Below, in pieces: positions 1-6,775 of a DNA stretch of 12,372 nucleotides. The stretch comes from Ruminococcus sp. GTDB lineage: Bacteria > Bacillota > Clostridia > Oscillospirales > Ruminococcaceae. Position 1 is the first letter of the stretch, and every line of letters starts with the position of its first letter. The notes under the pieces are model-generated. The model was not told where the DNA came from. It made no database searches and was given only the letters and a program-made list of their open reading frames with translations. Where the stretch lies: assembly GCA_024697705.1 (NCBI GenBank), contig JAILFF010000059.1, positions 1 through 12,372 on the forward strand, given 5' to 3'. Made by a program: the position numbers and the translations under genes.

Positions 1-6
1 TATCAT
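1..6 (-). CDS. Start of a leftward gene, cut by the window edge
   Basis: Only the first two codons (ATG ATA, Met-Ile) are inside the window, so the product cannot be named. The start is supported by an exact GGGAG ribosome site (reverse strand, 14-18) seven bases upstream of the ATG, and by a consensus promoter further upstream at 93-121. The leader between promoter and start would be about 80 bases. The call rests on signals alone, because no coding sequence can be checked. Confidence 0.5.
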
Positions 7-92
7 GATATATCTCCCGTAATACAACTATTCGGAATACAGACACCCGTGCGAGGCAGCCTGTTTCCGTTTCAAATATTTATTATACATAT

Positions 93-121
93 ATTATACA
101 TCATTTTATCAGATTTTGCAA
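93..121 (-). promoter_or_regulatory. Sigma-A type promoter for the gene leaving the left edge
   Basis: On the reverse strand a TTGCAA -35 box (116-121) is followed after exactly 17 bases by a perfect TATAAT -10 box (93-98). A second TATAAT lies at 82-87 but has no matching -35. The start point would be near 86, giving a leader of about 80 bases before the ATG at 6. I recognise no riboswitch or terminator in that leader. Confidence 0.6.
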
Positions 122-139
122 TAGGTAATCTTTCTTTTT

Positions 140-340
140 CACGGAAATCAATTTTGCTCCATATGTTGGTAGTCTTGTAGGGGCGCACCTATGTGTGCGC
201 CCATTTTTTGGGGTCAAAAGGCGCAGTTTGCGGGCGCTCACGGGCACGAGCCGTGGTTTGCATCAACAAGTTGATGCCGCAGAGCGCCCCTACAAAATTC
301 ACAAATATCGTTATGCGATTTTTGAAAATTGATTTCCGTG
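140..340. repeat. Nested inverted-repeat element, MITE-like
   Basis: An outer perfect 16-bp inverted repeat (CACGGAAATCAATTTT at 140-155 and its complement at 325-340) encloses an inner perfect 12-bp inverted repeat (TTGTAGGGGCGC at 175-186 and its complement at 284-295). The inner segment holds a hairpin with 8-bp arms GGGCGCAC/GTGCGCCC (181-202). Its right half can fold as a three-way junction: GGGCGCTC 232-239 with GAGCGCCC 282-289, CACGG 239-243 with CCGTG 251-255, and CATCAAC 261-267 with GTTGATG 270-276. There is no open reading frame of note. One reading is a GC-rich mobile palindromic element (inner part) inserted in the loop of an older AT-rich palindrome (outer part). The terminal bases CCCTACAA also occur beside the hairpin at 9861-9887. 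Confidence 0.7.
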
Positions 341-400
341 TTTCTTTTTAAAGAAAATCAAATATTTCTGTATAATACTTACTTTGAAATAAAATCAAAA

Positions 401-433
401 GCAGTAGTATCCGCGGGTACTGCTGCTTTTTTT
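401..433. terminator. Hairpin terminator downstream of glyA, probably bidirectional
   Basis: The arms GCAGTAGTA (401-409) and TACTGCTGC (418-426) form a 9-bp stem with one G-T wobble and an 8-base loop. On the plus strand the stem is followed by seven T (427-433). On the reverse strand, the direction of glyA, it is preceded by seven A and followed by TTTTGATTTT. It lies 24 bases past the glyA stop, so ending glyA transcription is its most likely role. Confidence 0.75.
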
Positions 434-456
434 CATAGATAAAACAGTCGAAAAAA

Positions 457-1707
457 TTATTCGTAAAGAGGATACTTCTTGCAGACAGCCGTTACCATCT
501 CGCGGACCTTATCGGCGGTGCCTGCGAAATCCTTAGCGGTCAGATAAATGCACTCGGCAATTACTTCCATGTCCTCCTCGACAAGACCTCTCGTCGTTAC
601 AGCGGGAGTACCGATCCGAACGCCGCTCGTTACGAACGGGCTCTGAGGATCGTTCGGGATAGCGTTCTTGTTGACGGTGATGTAGACCTCGTCAAGATCG
701 TGCTGGAGCTGCTTGCCCGTGATGTCGAAAGGTCTTAAGTCGGCAAGCATCAGGTGGTTGTCGGTGCCGCCCGAAACGAGAGCGAATCCGCGGCTGACAA
801 GTCCCTTTGCGAGAGCCTGCGCGTTCTTTACGATCTGCTCGCCGTAAGCCTTGAACTCGGGCTTAAGAGCCTCGCCGAAGCAGACAGCCTTACCCGCGAT
901 AACGTGCATAAGCGGACCGCCCTGAGTGCCGGGGAAGATAGCGCTGTTGATCTTCTTGGCAAGAGCCTCATCGTTTGTGAGGATAAGACCGCCGCGGGGA
1001 CCTCTGAGAGTCTTGTGAGTGGTGGTCGTGGTGATGTCCGCGAAGGGAACGGGCGACTGGTGCTGACCTGCCGCAACAAGTCCCGCGATGTGCGCCATAT
1101 CTACCATGAAATAAGCGCCTACGGACTTGGCGATATTCGAGAAGCGCTCGAAGTCGATAGCTCTCGGATAAGCCGAAGCGCCCGCTACAATCATCTTGGG
1201 CTTGATCTCCTGAGCCTGCTTTTCGAGGGCGTCGTAGTCGATAAAGCCGTTATCGTCAACACCGTAGGGAACGAAGTTGAAATACTTGCCCGAGATATTT
1301 ACGGGCGAGCCGTGGGTGAGGTGTCCGCCGTTGTCAAGGCTCATACCCATAACGGTGTCGCCGGGCTGCAACAGAGCGAAGTAAACAGCGGTATTCGCCT
1401 GAGCGCCGGAGTGGGGCTGAACGTTCGCGAACTTAGCGCCGAACAGCTTGCAGGCGCGGTCGATAGCGATCTGCTCAACGACGTCAACGCACTCGCAGCC
1501 GCCGTAGTAGCGCTTTGCGGGGTAGCCCTCGGCGTACTTATTGGTGAGCACGCTGCCCATTGCCGCCATAACAGCGGGGGAAACGATATTCTCGCTTGCG
1601 ATAAGCTCCAAATTTCTTCTCTGCCTTGCAAGTTCGTCCTGCATAGCCTTGCCGACTTCGGGATCGACATTTTCAACAAATCCTATGGTGTCTAACATCT
1701 TTGCCAT
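457..1707 (-). CDS. glyA: Serine hydroxymethyltransferase
   Basis: A PLP-dependent cytosolic enzyme that interconverts serine plus tetrahydrofolate with glycine plus methylene-tetrahydrofolate, the main source of one-carbon units. The 416 residues match the usual length (about 417 in E. coli). Visible family features are the N-terminal LIASEN block (35-40), YAEGYPAKRYYGG (58-70), the QPHSGAQAN loop (97-105), the cofactor-contacting D203 and H206 in VDMAHIAGL, and the Schiff-base lysine K232 in TTTTTHKTLRGPRGG. The start is chosen by a TAAGGAGA ribosome site (reverse strand, 1715-1722) eight bases upstream. The gene stands alone on the reverse strand, diverging from ruvC, with its own promoter at 1765-1793 and a hairpin terminator at its end. 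It is complete, with no visible defects. Confidence 0.97.
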   Translation of the reverse strand: MAKMLDTIGFVENVDPEVGKAMQDELARQRRNLELIASENIVSPAVMAAMGSVLTNKYAEGYPAKRYYGGCECVDVVEQIAIDRACKLFGAKFANVQPHSGAQANTAVYFALLQPGDTVMGMSLDNGGHLTHGSPVNISGKYFNFVPYGVDDNGFIDYDALEKQAQEIKPKMIVAGASAYPRAIDFERFSNIAKSVGAYFMVDMAHIAGLVAAGQHQSPVPFADITTTTTHKTLRGPRGGLILTNDEALAKKINSAIFPGTQGGPLMHVIAGKAVCFGEALKPEFKAYGEQIVKNAQALAKGLVSRGFALVSGGTDNHLMLADLRPFDITGKQLQHDLDEVYITVNKNAIPNDPQSPFVTSGVRIGTPAVTTRGLVEEDMEVIAECIYLTAKDFAGTADKVREMVTAVCKKYPLYE

Positions 1708-1764
1708 TGGTAAATCTCCTTATAACAATAATATTCCGAGCGTGCGCTCTCGGGTCGTACTATC

Positions 1765-1793
1765 ATTATACAATATTATTCGGTAAATTTCAA
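1765..1793 (-). promoter_or_regulatory. Sigma-A type promoter of glyA
   Basis: On the reverse strand TTGAAA (1788-1793) and a perfect TATAAT (1765-1770) are separated by exactly 17 bases. The start point would be near 1758, leaving a leader of about 50 bases with only a weak 5-bp hairpin (GAGCG/CGCTC). I see no riboswitch in that short leader. Confidence 0.8.
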
Positions 1794-1845
1794 GCCTTTT
1801 TGTAAAAAATTATTGCAATTATACAATAAAGAGCAATTCGGTAAA
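1765..1845. repeat. Duplicated promoter-region motif upstream of glyA
   Basis: Two words occur twice in the same order. ATTATACAATA lies at 1765-1775 and 1818-1828; ATTCGGTAAA lies at 1778-1787 and 1836-1845. The first copy contains the glyA -10 box and spacer. The second contains another perfect TATAAT (reverse strand, 1818-1823) but no good -35 at 16-18 bases. This may be a duplicated promoter or a pair of regulator sites; the sequence does not decide. Confidence 0.6.
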
Positions 1846-1893
1846 GTTAAGACTTTTGTTTTGCCCTTGCTTTGCGTTTAAATATTTATATTT

Positions 1894-1921
1894 TTGAAAC
1901 AGCCCGATAATGATTTATACT
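1894..1921 (+). promoter_or_regulatory. Upstream candidate promoter of the ruvC operon
   Basis: TTGAAA (1894-1899) and TATACT (1916-1921) are separated by 16 bases. This is a near-consensus pair located 43 bases upstream of the -10/-35 set at 1964-1992, so the operon may have tandem promoters. It is weaker than the downstream one. Confidence 0.45.
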
Positions 1922-1963
1922 AAATAACAGGCGTCATTCTTATTAATTTGTTTAATGATACAC

Positions 1964-1992
1964 TTGAAAAATCGAGTGTGCTGTGTTATAAT
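1964..1992 (+). promoter_or_regulatory. Main promoter of the ruvC operon
   Basis: TTGAAA (1964-1969) and a perfect TATAAT (1987-1992) are spaced by exactly 17 bases. A TG at 1984-1985, one base before the -10, gives an extended -10 (TGtTATAAT). The start point would be near 1999, about 45 bases before the ruvC TTG codon. Its position shows that an upstream in-frame ATG at 1948 is not the translation start. Confidence 0.8.
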
Positions 1993-2028
1993 ATATCATG
2001 GGTGAAAATACGGACACAAAGTATATCT

Positions 2029-2037
2029 GAGGGAGGG
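2029..2037 (+). promoter_or_regulatory. Ribosome binding site that fixes the ruvC start
   Basis: GAGGGAGGG lies six bases before the TTG at 2044. It is the only strong ribosome site upstream of the conserved RuvC N-terminus, which supports the non-ATG start. Confidence 0.8.
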
Positions 2038-2043
2038 AGCACG

Positions 2044-2550
2044 TTGAGGATTTTGGGTATCGACCCCGGCTATGCCATAGTAGGATACGGACTGCTCGAT
2101 TACGACGGCAGCTCTTTTAAGGTCGTCGGCTTCGGCGCGATTACTACTTCCGCCGATCTCCCCTTCGACCGCCGCCTGACCGCTATTTACGACGATATGC
2201 GCGTGCTTATACAGACCTATCGCCCCGACGAAATGAGCATCGAAAAGCTCTTCTTCAATACGAATCAGAAAACAGGCATCGACGTGGCACAGGCTCGCGG
2301 AGTCACTCTACTCGCAGCGGCGCAGGCGGGGATTCCGATCTATGAATACACGCCTTTGCAGGTGAAAAGCTCCATAACGGGCTACGGCAGAGCCGAAAAA
2401 CAACAGGTTCAGGAAATGACCCGCACTATTCTTCATCTAAAGGAAGTCCCCAAACCAGACGATACCGCCGACGCCGTGGCGCTTGCCATTACTCACGCCT
2501 ACTCGCTCGGCACAAGACGTATTCTCGCAAAGGCGGTGAACAGACAATGA
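2044..2550 (+). CDS. ruvC: RuvC Holliday-junction endonuclease
   Basis: This nuclease cuts four-way DNA junctions symmetrically during recombinational repair, acting with the RuvAB branch-migration motor. With the TTG start at 2044 it is 168 residues, close to the family norm. The N-terminus becomes MRILGIDPG, placing the first catalytic acid at D7 as in E. coli. The other metal-binding acids are visible as E67 (in MSIEKLFF) and D140/D143 (in KPDDTADA). A longer frame from ATG 1948 would add 32 unconserved residues and would start upstream of the promoter, so I reject it. The stop overlaps the next gene's ATG (ATGA). It is the first gene of a long gene string, and ruvA and ruvB follow but are not adjacent. 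Confidence 0.95.
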   Translation: MRILGIDPGYAIVGYGLLDYDGSSFKVVGFGAITTSADLPFDRRLTAIYDDMRVLIQTYRPDEMSIEKLFFNTNQKTGIDVAQARGVTLLAAAQAGIPIYEYTPLQVKSSITGYGRAEKQQVQEMTRTILHLKEVPKPDDTADAVALAITHAYSLGTRRILAKAVNRQ

Positions 2551-3467
2551 AGTCAATTAAAAGCATCGTGCTGCTGCATATCGGGATTATGCTTATGTTC
2601 GGGATATTTATTGCAGTCGGCACGGGCTATGACAGGGATATCTCCGATGCGCTTTATCTGCCGCTGAATACCCCTGTGCTGATACTCACCACGATAGGGC
2701 AGTATATCCCCTTTGCGGCTTTCAATTTCTTTGACGGCGTGCTTTTCGGGCAGGTGTCGTCATACGAAGGATTTTCCAAAAAGAAAAAGACCGCACTTCT
2801 CGTGTTTATCGCGTATCTTTCGGTTTCGACGGGGGCTATCGGCACGGGCGCCGTCACTCACGAGGAATGTCTGTTCGCGTTTCCCGCGATAGAACAGCTG
2901 CCGCGGCTGCTGACATATTCGCTTGTATTCGTGATCTCAATGATGCCGCCGTTTTTCGCGGGGATAACCTGCGGCAAGGGCGGATATGACAAGCGGCTGA
3001 CTGGACGGCTTATCCGCGTGCTTGTCTTTCTTACGGCGGTGGCTTATCTCTGCGGAATAATTAAAAGCTTTTTCTCACGCCCGAGATACCGCACCACGCT
3101 TACGGTCACGGAATTTCTGCCGTGGTACAAGGCTTACGACCCCGATATGACTGCAAAGCTCAAAGCCGAGATCTTCGGCACGACAAAAAACGCTTTTGAA
3201 TCGTTCCCGAGCGGTCACGCGCTTATGAATATCGCGGCGGTCTCGTTCTTCCCCGCGTTCGCGTGGGTATTCCCGAAGCTTAAAGATCACCGCACGGCGC
3301 TGTTTTTTGCGGGGCTTGTTTACGGAATGATAATTATGCTCACAAGGATAATCTTAGGAGCGCATTTCCTGACGGACGTTTCGTTCGGAGCGCTAATCGC
3401 CACCGTTATGAGCCTTATATATCAGCTTTTTGAACATCACAAGGAGAAAGCATACAATGACGCTTGA
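2547..3467 (+). CDS. PAP2-family integral membrane phosphatase
   Basis: Probably a membrane lipid phosphatase (undecaprenyl-pyrophosphate or phosphatidate/PGP type); the exact substrate cannot be read from sequence. The 306 residues form about seven hydrophobic segments. The catalytic signature of the family is complete in motifs 2 and 3: F-PSGH with H224 (221-224) and R267-x5-H273-x3-D277. Motif 1 is slightly off: K173 with SRPR ending at R180 fits K-x6-R, but the following residue is tyrosine instead of proline. The first 150 residues are an extra membrane portion before the core domain, making it longer than minimal PAP2 proteins. The ATG overlaps the ruvC stop by four bases, implying translational coupling. 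Presence between ruvC and ruvA is unusual and suggests no functional link to recombination. Confidence 0.85.
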   Translation: MKSIKSIVLLHIGIMLMFGIFIAVGTGYDRDISDALYLPLNTPVLILTTIGQYIPFAAFNFFDGVLFGQVSSYEGFSKKKKTALLVFIAYLSVSTGAIGTGAVTHEECLFAFPAIEQLPRLLTYSLVFVISMMPPFFAGITCGKGGYDKRLTGRLIRVLVFLTAVAYLCGIIKSFFSRPRYRTTLTVTEFLPWYKAYDPDMTAKLKAEIFGTTKNAFESFPSGHALMNIAAVSFFPAFAWVFPKLKDHRTALFFAGLVYGMIIMLTRIILGAHFLTDVSFGALIATVMSLIYQLFEHHKEKAYNDA

Positions 3468-3999
3468 AACCAAAAGACTGTTTCTGCGCGAAATGACCCC
3501 CGACGACTTCGACGCGCTTTACGCCGTCCTTGCCGACCGCGAGATCATGCGGCATTACCCCTACGACTTTGACGAAGCCCGCGTCCGCGCATGGATCGAC
3601 CGCAATATCGAAAGATACCGCATTTTCGGCTTCGGCTTGTGGGCGGTGTGCCTTAAGGAAACGGGCGAAATGATCGGCGACTGCGGACTTACCATGCAGA
3701 ACATCGGCGGCGTGATAAAGCCCGAGATAGGCTACCACATCAGGCGCGATATGCAGCGAAAGGGCTGCGCCAATGAAGCCGCCCGCGCCGTCCGCGACCG
3801 GACATTTGAAAAGCTGCCGTTCAACGTGATTTTTTCCTACATGAAATACACGAACGAGCCGTCGGCGAAAACGGCTGTCTCGTGGGGGTGCCGTCAGGTC
3901 GATGAATTCCCCGACGAGGAAAACGGCATAACAAAGGTCTTCGCCATCACCCGCGCAGAGTGGGAAAACATAAAAGCATCGGAGAAAAAACAACAATGA
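3457..3999 (+). CDS. GNAT acetyltransferase, RimJ/RimL-like
   Basis: Predicted to transfer an acetyl group from acetyl-CoA to an amine; the acceptor is unknown. The 180 residues begin with the typical ETKRLFLREMTPDD of the RimJ/RimL branch. The acetyl-CoA loop is Q100-R-K-G-C-A in the stretch RDMQRKGCANEA, and a later N-E-PSAKTAVSWGCRQV (around 139-154) matches the conserved motif B region. I chose ATG 3457 over the in-frame ATG 3430 because AAGGAG lies at 3441-3446, ten bases upstream, and the conserved start aligns there. The gene overlaps the PAP2 gene by 11 bases and the ruvA start by four (ATGA). Members of this branch acetylate ribosomal-protein N-termini, small molecules or drugs; nothing here separates these. 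Confidence 0.85.
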   Translation: MTLETKRLFLREMTPDDFDALYAVLADREIMRHYPYDFDEARVRAWIDRNIERYRIFGFGLWAVCLKETGEMIGDCGLTMQNIGGVIKPEIGYHIRRDMQRKGCANEAARAVRDRTFEKLPFNVIFSYMKYTNEPSAKTAVSWGCRQVDEFPDEENGITKVFAITRAEWENIKASEKKQQ

Positions 4000-4595
4000 T
4001 ATATTCACTAAACGGAAAACTGACGCACACCGAGCCCGAGCTTGCCGTCATCGAATGTGGAGGCGTGGGCTATGCCTGCAAAACGACGTTCAACACGCTG
4101 CAAAAGATTGCGGGCAAGGAGACCGTGTTCCTCTACACATACATGAGCGTGCGCGAGGACGCTATGGAGCTTTTCGGCTTCGCGGAAAAGGAGGAGCTTA
4201 AATGCTTCAAGCTGCTTATCTCGGTAAGCGGCGTGGGACCGAAAGTGGCGCTCTCGATTCTTTCGGGAATGAATACGCAGCAGTTCGCGCTCTGTGTGGC
4301 GACTTCGGACAGCAAGGCGCTCACTAAGATAAAGGGGATAGGTACGAAGATCGCCCAGCGCATTATTTTGGAGCTTAAGGACAAGCTTGTGGGCGAGACC
4401 ATCTCGGTGCGCGGGCAGACGGGTGCGGCGGCTCCTGTGAACATCGCGGGGGCGAATATCGGCGAAGCGGTAACGGCGCTCGAAGTGCTGGGATATACCG
4501 AAGGCGAAGCGCTTTCGGTGCTCGGTAAATTAGACCCGTCGCTGTCTGTCGAGGAGCTTATAAAGAAAGCGCTTATCGGCTTGGCAAGAATGTAA
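3996..4595 (+). CDS. ruvA: RuvA Holliday-junction binding protein
   Basis: RuvA tetramers hold the Holliday junction in a square-planar form and load the RuvB motor. The 199 residues match the family length. An N-terminal OB-fold spans about 1-63 (MIYSLNGKL, GGVGYACKT, YTYMSVREDAMELFGF). Two helix-hairpin-helix motifs follow, LISVSGVGPKVALSIL (74-89) and LTKIKGIGTKIAQRI (109-123). After a flexible linker (about 131-152) domain III (153-199, with EAVTALEVLGYTEGEA) is the RuvB-contacting part. The start is set by GGAG at 3981-3984 and by homology; an upstream in-frame ATG at 3960 would only add residues coded inside the preceding gene. All domains are intact. Confidence 0.97.
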   Translation: MIYSLNGKLTHTEPELAVIECGGVGYACKTTFNTLQKIAGKETVFLYTYMSVREDAMELFGFAEKEELKCFKLLISVSGVGPKVALSILSGMNTQQFALCVATSDSKALTKIKGIGTKIAQRIILELKDKLVGETISVRGQTGAAAPVNIAGANIGEAVTALEVLGYTEGEALSVLGKLDPSLSVEELIKKALIGLARM

Positions 4596-4625
4596 ATAAA
4601 GATAATATATAATAAGGATAACAAA

Positions 4626-5723
4626 ATGAAACGATCGGCAAAAAGCAAAAAAAGCAAAATGAAAATATTGATTATTGTGATTACGGTATTTCTCGTGCTG
4701 AATATCGCCGACTTCATATTCTCGGTAGTCATTTACAAGCAGAATTTCGATCAGCGCTTTACTACCCCCGAGCCTGTCAGCCATATCGAGGAATTTGAAG
4801 AGCTTGCCGCTACGAAATATACCTTTCCTTCCGATAAGGGGCAGCTGCTCACGGGCTATATGTACCGCTATCCCGAACTGAACGAACATGAACGCCCGCA
4901 CGGGATAGTCGTTATCGCGCACGGCTTCGGCGGCGGCGGTCATAATACTTATATGAGCGTTGCCGATCACTTCGCAAGCAAAAATTTTCTCGTGTTCGCC
5001 TACGACGCTACCGCCTGCGACGAAAGCGAGGGCGACGGCGTGGGAGGTCTGCCGCAGGGCGTTATCGACCTTGACACGGCTATAAGCTTTGTCGAAAAGG
5101 AATACCCGAATATGCCCGTTGTGCTTTTCGGTCACAGCTGGGGCGGGTACAGCGTCATGAGCGTGCTGAAATATCACCCCGAGATAAAAGCCGCCGTGGA
5201 ATGTTCGGGCTTTGCCGCCGCTTCGGATATGTTCGAGATCGAAGGCAAAAGGCAGGCGGGCTATTCCATCTACGCCATGCTGCCCTACGTCAAACTGTAT
5301 GACAGGCTGAAATTCGGTAAATACGCGAAATACGGCGCTCTTGACGGCTTATCGGCAAGCGATACGCCCGTTATGGTGATCCACAGCGCCGATGACGATA
5401 TTGTCCCGATAGAATACGGCTATGATAAGATATACGAAAAATACTCGGACGACCCGCGATTTGAGTTCGTCCGCTTTGATGACAGAGGTCACAATAACGT
5501 CTTTGTTGATAAAGAAAAGCTTGCCGCAATTAACGACGATTTCAAAGAATGGATATATTCACAGGGCTACGACCCCGAAGCCGCCGAAAACCGCGACCGC
5601 TATTACAAAGACAGAGAGACATATTATACAAGTATATTAAACCGAGATGTCTGGAACAGCAGACTGAATTTCGAGCTTCTGGATAAAATAACAGAATTTT
5701 ATGAAAACCAACTCACCGACTGA
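4626..5723 (+). CDS. Membrane-anchored alpha/beta hydrolase
   Basis: A serine hydrolase of the S33/hydrolase-4 type, probably acting outside the membrane on an ester, peptide or lipid; the substrate is unknown. The 365 residues begin with a lysine-rich stretch (2-13) and one hydrophobic segment (14-37), an uncleaved signal anchor by appearance. The fold shows the oxyanion HGFGGGGH (99-106), nucleophile S171 in GHSWGG, acid D257 in HSADDDIVP and H289 in DDRGHNN, so the catalytic triad is complete. A helical lid lies around 196-245. The tail past 300 is charged and rich in Asp, Arg and Tyr. An AAGGA ribosome site precedes the ATG. It lies between ruvA and ruvB with gaps of 30 and 14 bases. Confidence 0.88.
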   Translation: MKRSAKSKKSKMKILIIVITVFLVLNIADFIFSVVIYKQNFDQRFTTPEPVSHIEEFEELAATKYTFPSDKGQLLTGYMYRYPELNEHERPHGIVVIAHGFGGGGHNTYMSVADHFASKNFLVFAYDATACDESEGDGVGGLPQGVIDLDTAISFVEKEYPNMPVVLFGHSWGGYSVMSVLKYHPEIKAAVECSGFAAASDMFEIEGKRQAGYSIYAMLPYVKLYDRLKFGKYAKYGALDGLSASDTPVMVIHSADDDIVPIEYGYDKIYEKYSDDPRFEFVRFDDRGHNNVFVDKEKLAAINDDFKEWIYSQGYDPEAAENRDRYYKDRETYYTSILNRDVWNSRLNFELLDKITEFYENQLTD

Positions 5724-5737
5724 TTTGGAGAATTTTA

Positions 5738-6775
5738 ATGATCGAAAAAAGTGATATAGAATTTGAGCGACTTGTCTCGCCTGTCGAGCAGCCGCCCGAC
5801 ACGACGGACGATTTTGACGTGACCGTCCGCCCAAAGACCCTTGCGGAGTACATCGGGCAGGAGAGCGTCAAGGAAAACATCAAAATATGCATAGAAGCCG
5901 CAAAGCAGCGCGGCGACGCGCTCGACCATGTGCTGCTGTACGGTCCTCCCGGACTGGGCAAGACCACGCTTTCAAAGATAATCGCGCACGAAATGGGCGT
6001 GGATATCCGCGAGACTTCGGGTCCCGCTATCGAGAAGCCGGGCGACCTCGCGGCGATACTTACCAATCTAAAGAAAGGCGACGTGCTTTTCATCGACGAG
6101 ATACACCGCCTTTCGCGGCAGGTGGAGGAGATACTCTACCCCGCGCTGGAGGACTATGCCCTCGATATAATCATGGGAAAGGGTCCCGCGGCGCGGTCGA
6201 TACGCATCGAGCTTGAAAAGTTTACGCTCGTCGGTGCAACTACTCGCTCGGGACAGCTTTCCGCGCCCTTGCGCGACCGCTTCGGCATCATCGAGAGGCT
6301 TGAACTCTACAAGCCCGAACAGCTGACGAGTATTATCATGCGCTCGGCGGTTATCTTAGGCGTTCCCTGCGACCATGAAGGCGCTTTGGAGCTTGCTTCG
6401 CGTTCGAGAGGTACGCCGCGAATCGCCAACAGACTTCTCCGCCGCGCCCGCGATTACGCGCAGGTCGTCGGCGAGGGCAAGGTGACAAAGGAGATCGCCG
6501 ACTTTACGCTTAACAAGCTTTCAATCGACAAGCTGGGGCTTGACAAGCTCGACCGACGTATGCTCAAAATGATAATCGAGGGCTACGGCGGAGGTCCGGT
6601 CGGATTGCAGACTCTTGCCTCCGCGATAGGCGAGGAAGCCGTGACATTGGAGGACGTCTGCGAGCCGTATCTTATGCAGCTGGGATTTATCGCCAAGACC
6701 CCCCGCGGGCGCGTGGCGACGCAGCTTGCCTACGACCATTTGGGCATACTGAAAGACGGACAGGTTCACTTTTGA
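5738..6775 (+). CDS. ruvB: RuvB branch-migration ATPase
   Basis: A hexameric AAA+ motor that pumps DNA through RuvA-bound Holliday junctions. The 345 residues fit the family. Visible features are the N-terminal RPKTLAEYIGQ (31-41), Walker A GPPGLGKTT (69-77), Walker B VLFIDEIHR (116-124), the sensor-1 block VGATTRSG, the DRFGIIERL segment, sensor-2 RGTPRIANRLLRR, and a C-terminal winged helix with TPRGRVAT. GGAG (5727-5730) lies seven bases before the ATG. The stop overlaps the next gene by one base (TGATG). It is intact, so all three Ruv proteins should be functional. Confidence 0.98.
   Translation: MIEKSDIEFERLVSPVEQPPDTTDDFDVTVRPKTLAEYIGQESVKENIKICIEAAKQRGDALDHVLLYGPPGLGKTTLSKIIAHEMGVDIRETSGPAIEKPGDLAAILTNLKKGDVLFIDEIHRLSRQVEEILYPALEDYALDIIMGKGPAARSIRIELEKFTLVGATTRSGQLSAPLRDRFGIIERLELYKPEQLTSIIMRSAVILGVPCDHEGALELASRSRGTPRIANRLLRRARDYAQVVGEGKVTKEIADFTLNKLSIDKLGLDKLDRRMLKMIIEGYGGGPVGLQTLASAIGEEAVTLEDVCEPYLMQLGFIAKTPRGRVATQLAYDHLGILKDGQVHF

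Noticed and set aside
754..1695. A 313-codon open frame on the plus strand opposite glyA
   Set aside because: It lies entirely antisense to a clearly identified glyA, has no family resemblance, and is explained by GC-rich codon bias on the other strand.
3415..4008. A 197-codon reverse frame opposite the RimJ/RimL-like acetyltransferase
   Set aside because: It mirrors the real gene and has no ribosome site or recognisable motif.
4581..4608. Internal promoter before the hydrolase (TTGGCA-16-TAATAT)
   Set aside because: The -10 matches only four of six bases and lies in an ordinary AT-rich gap; too weak to claim.
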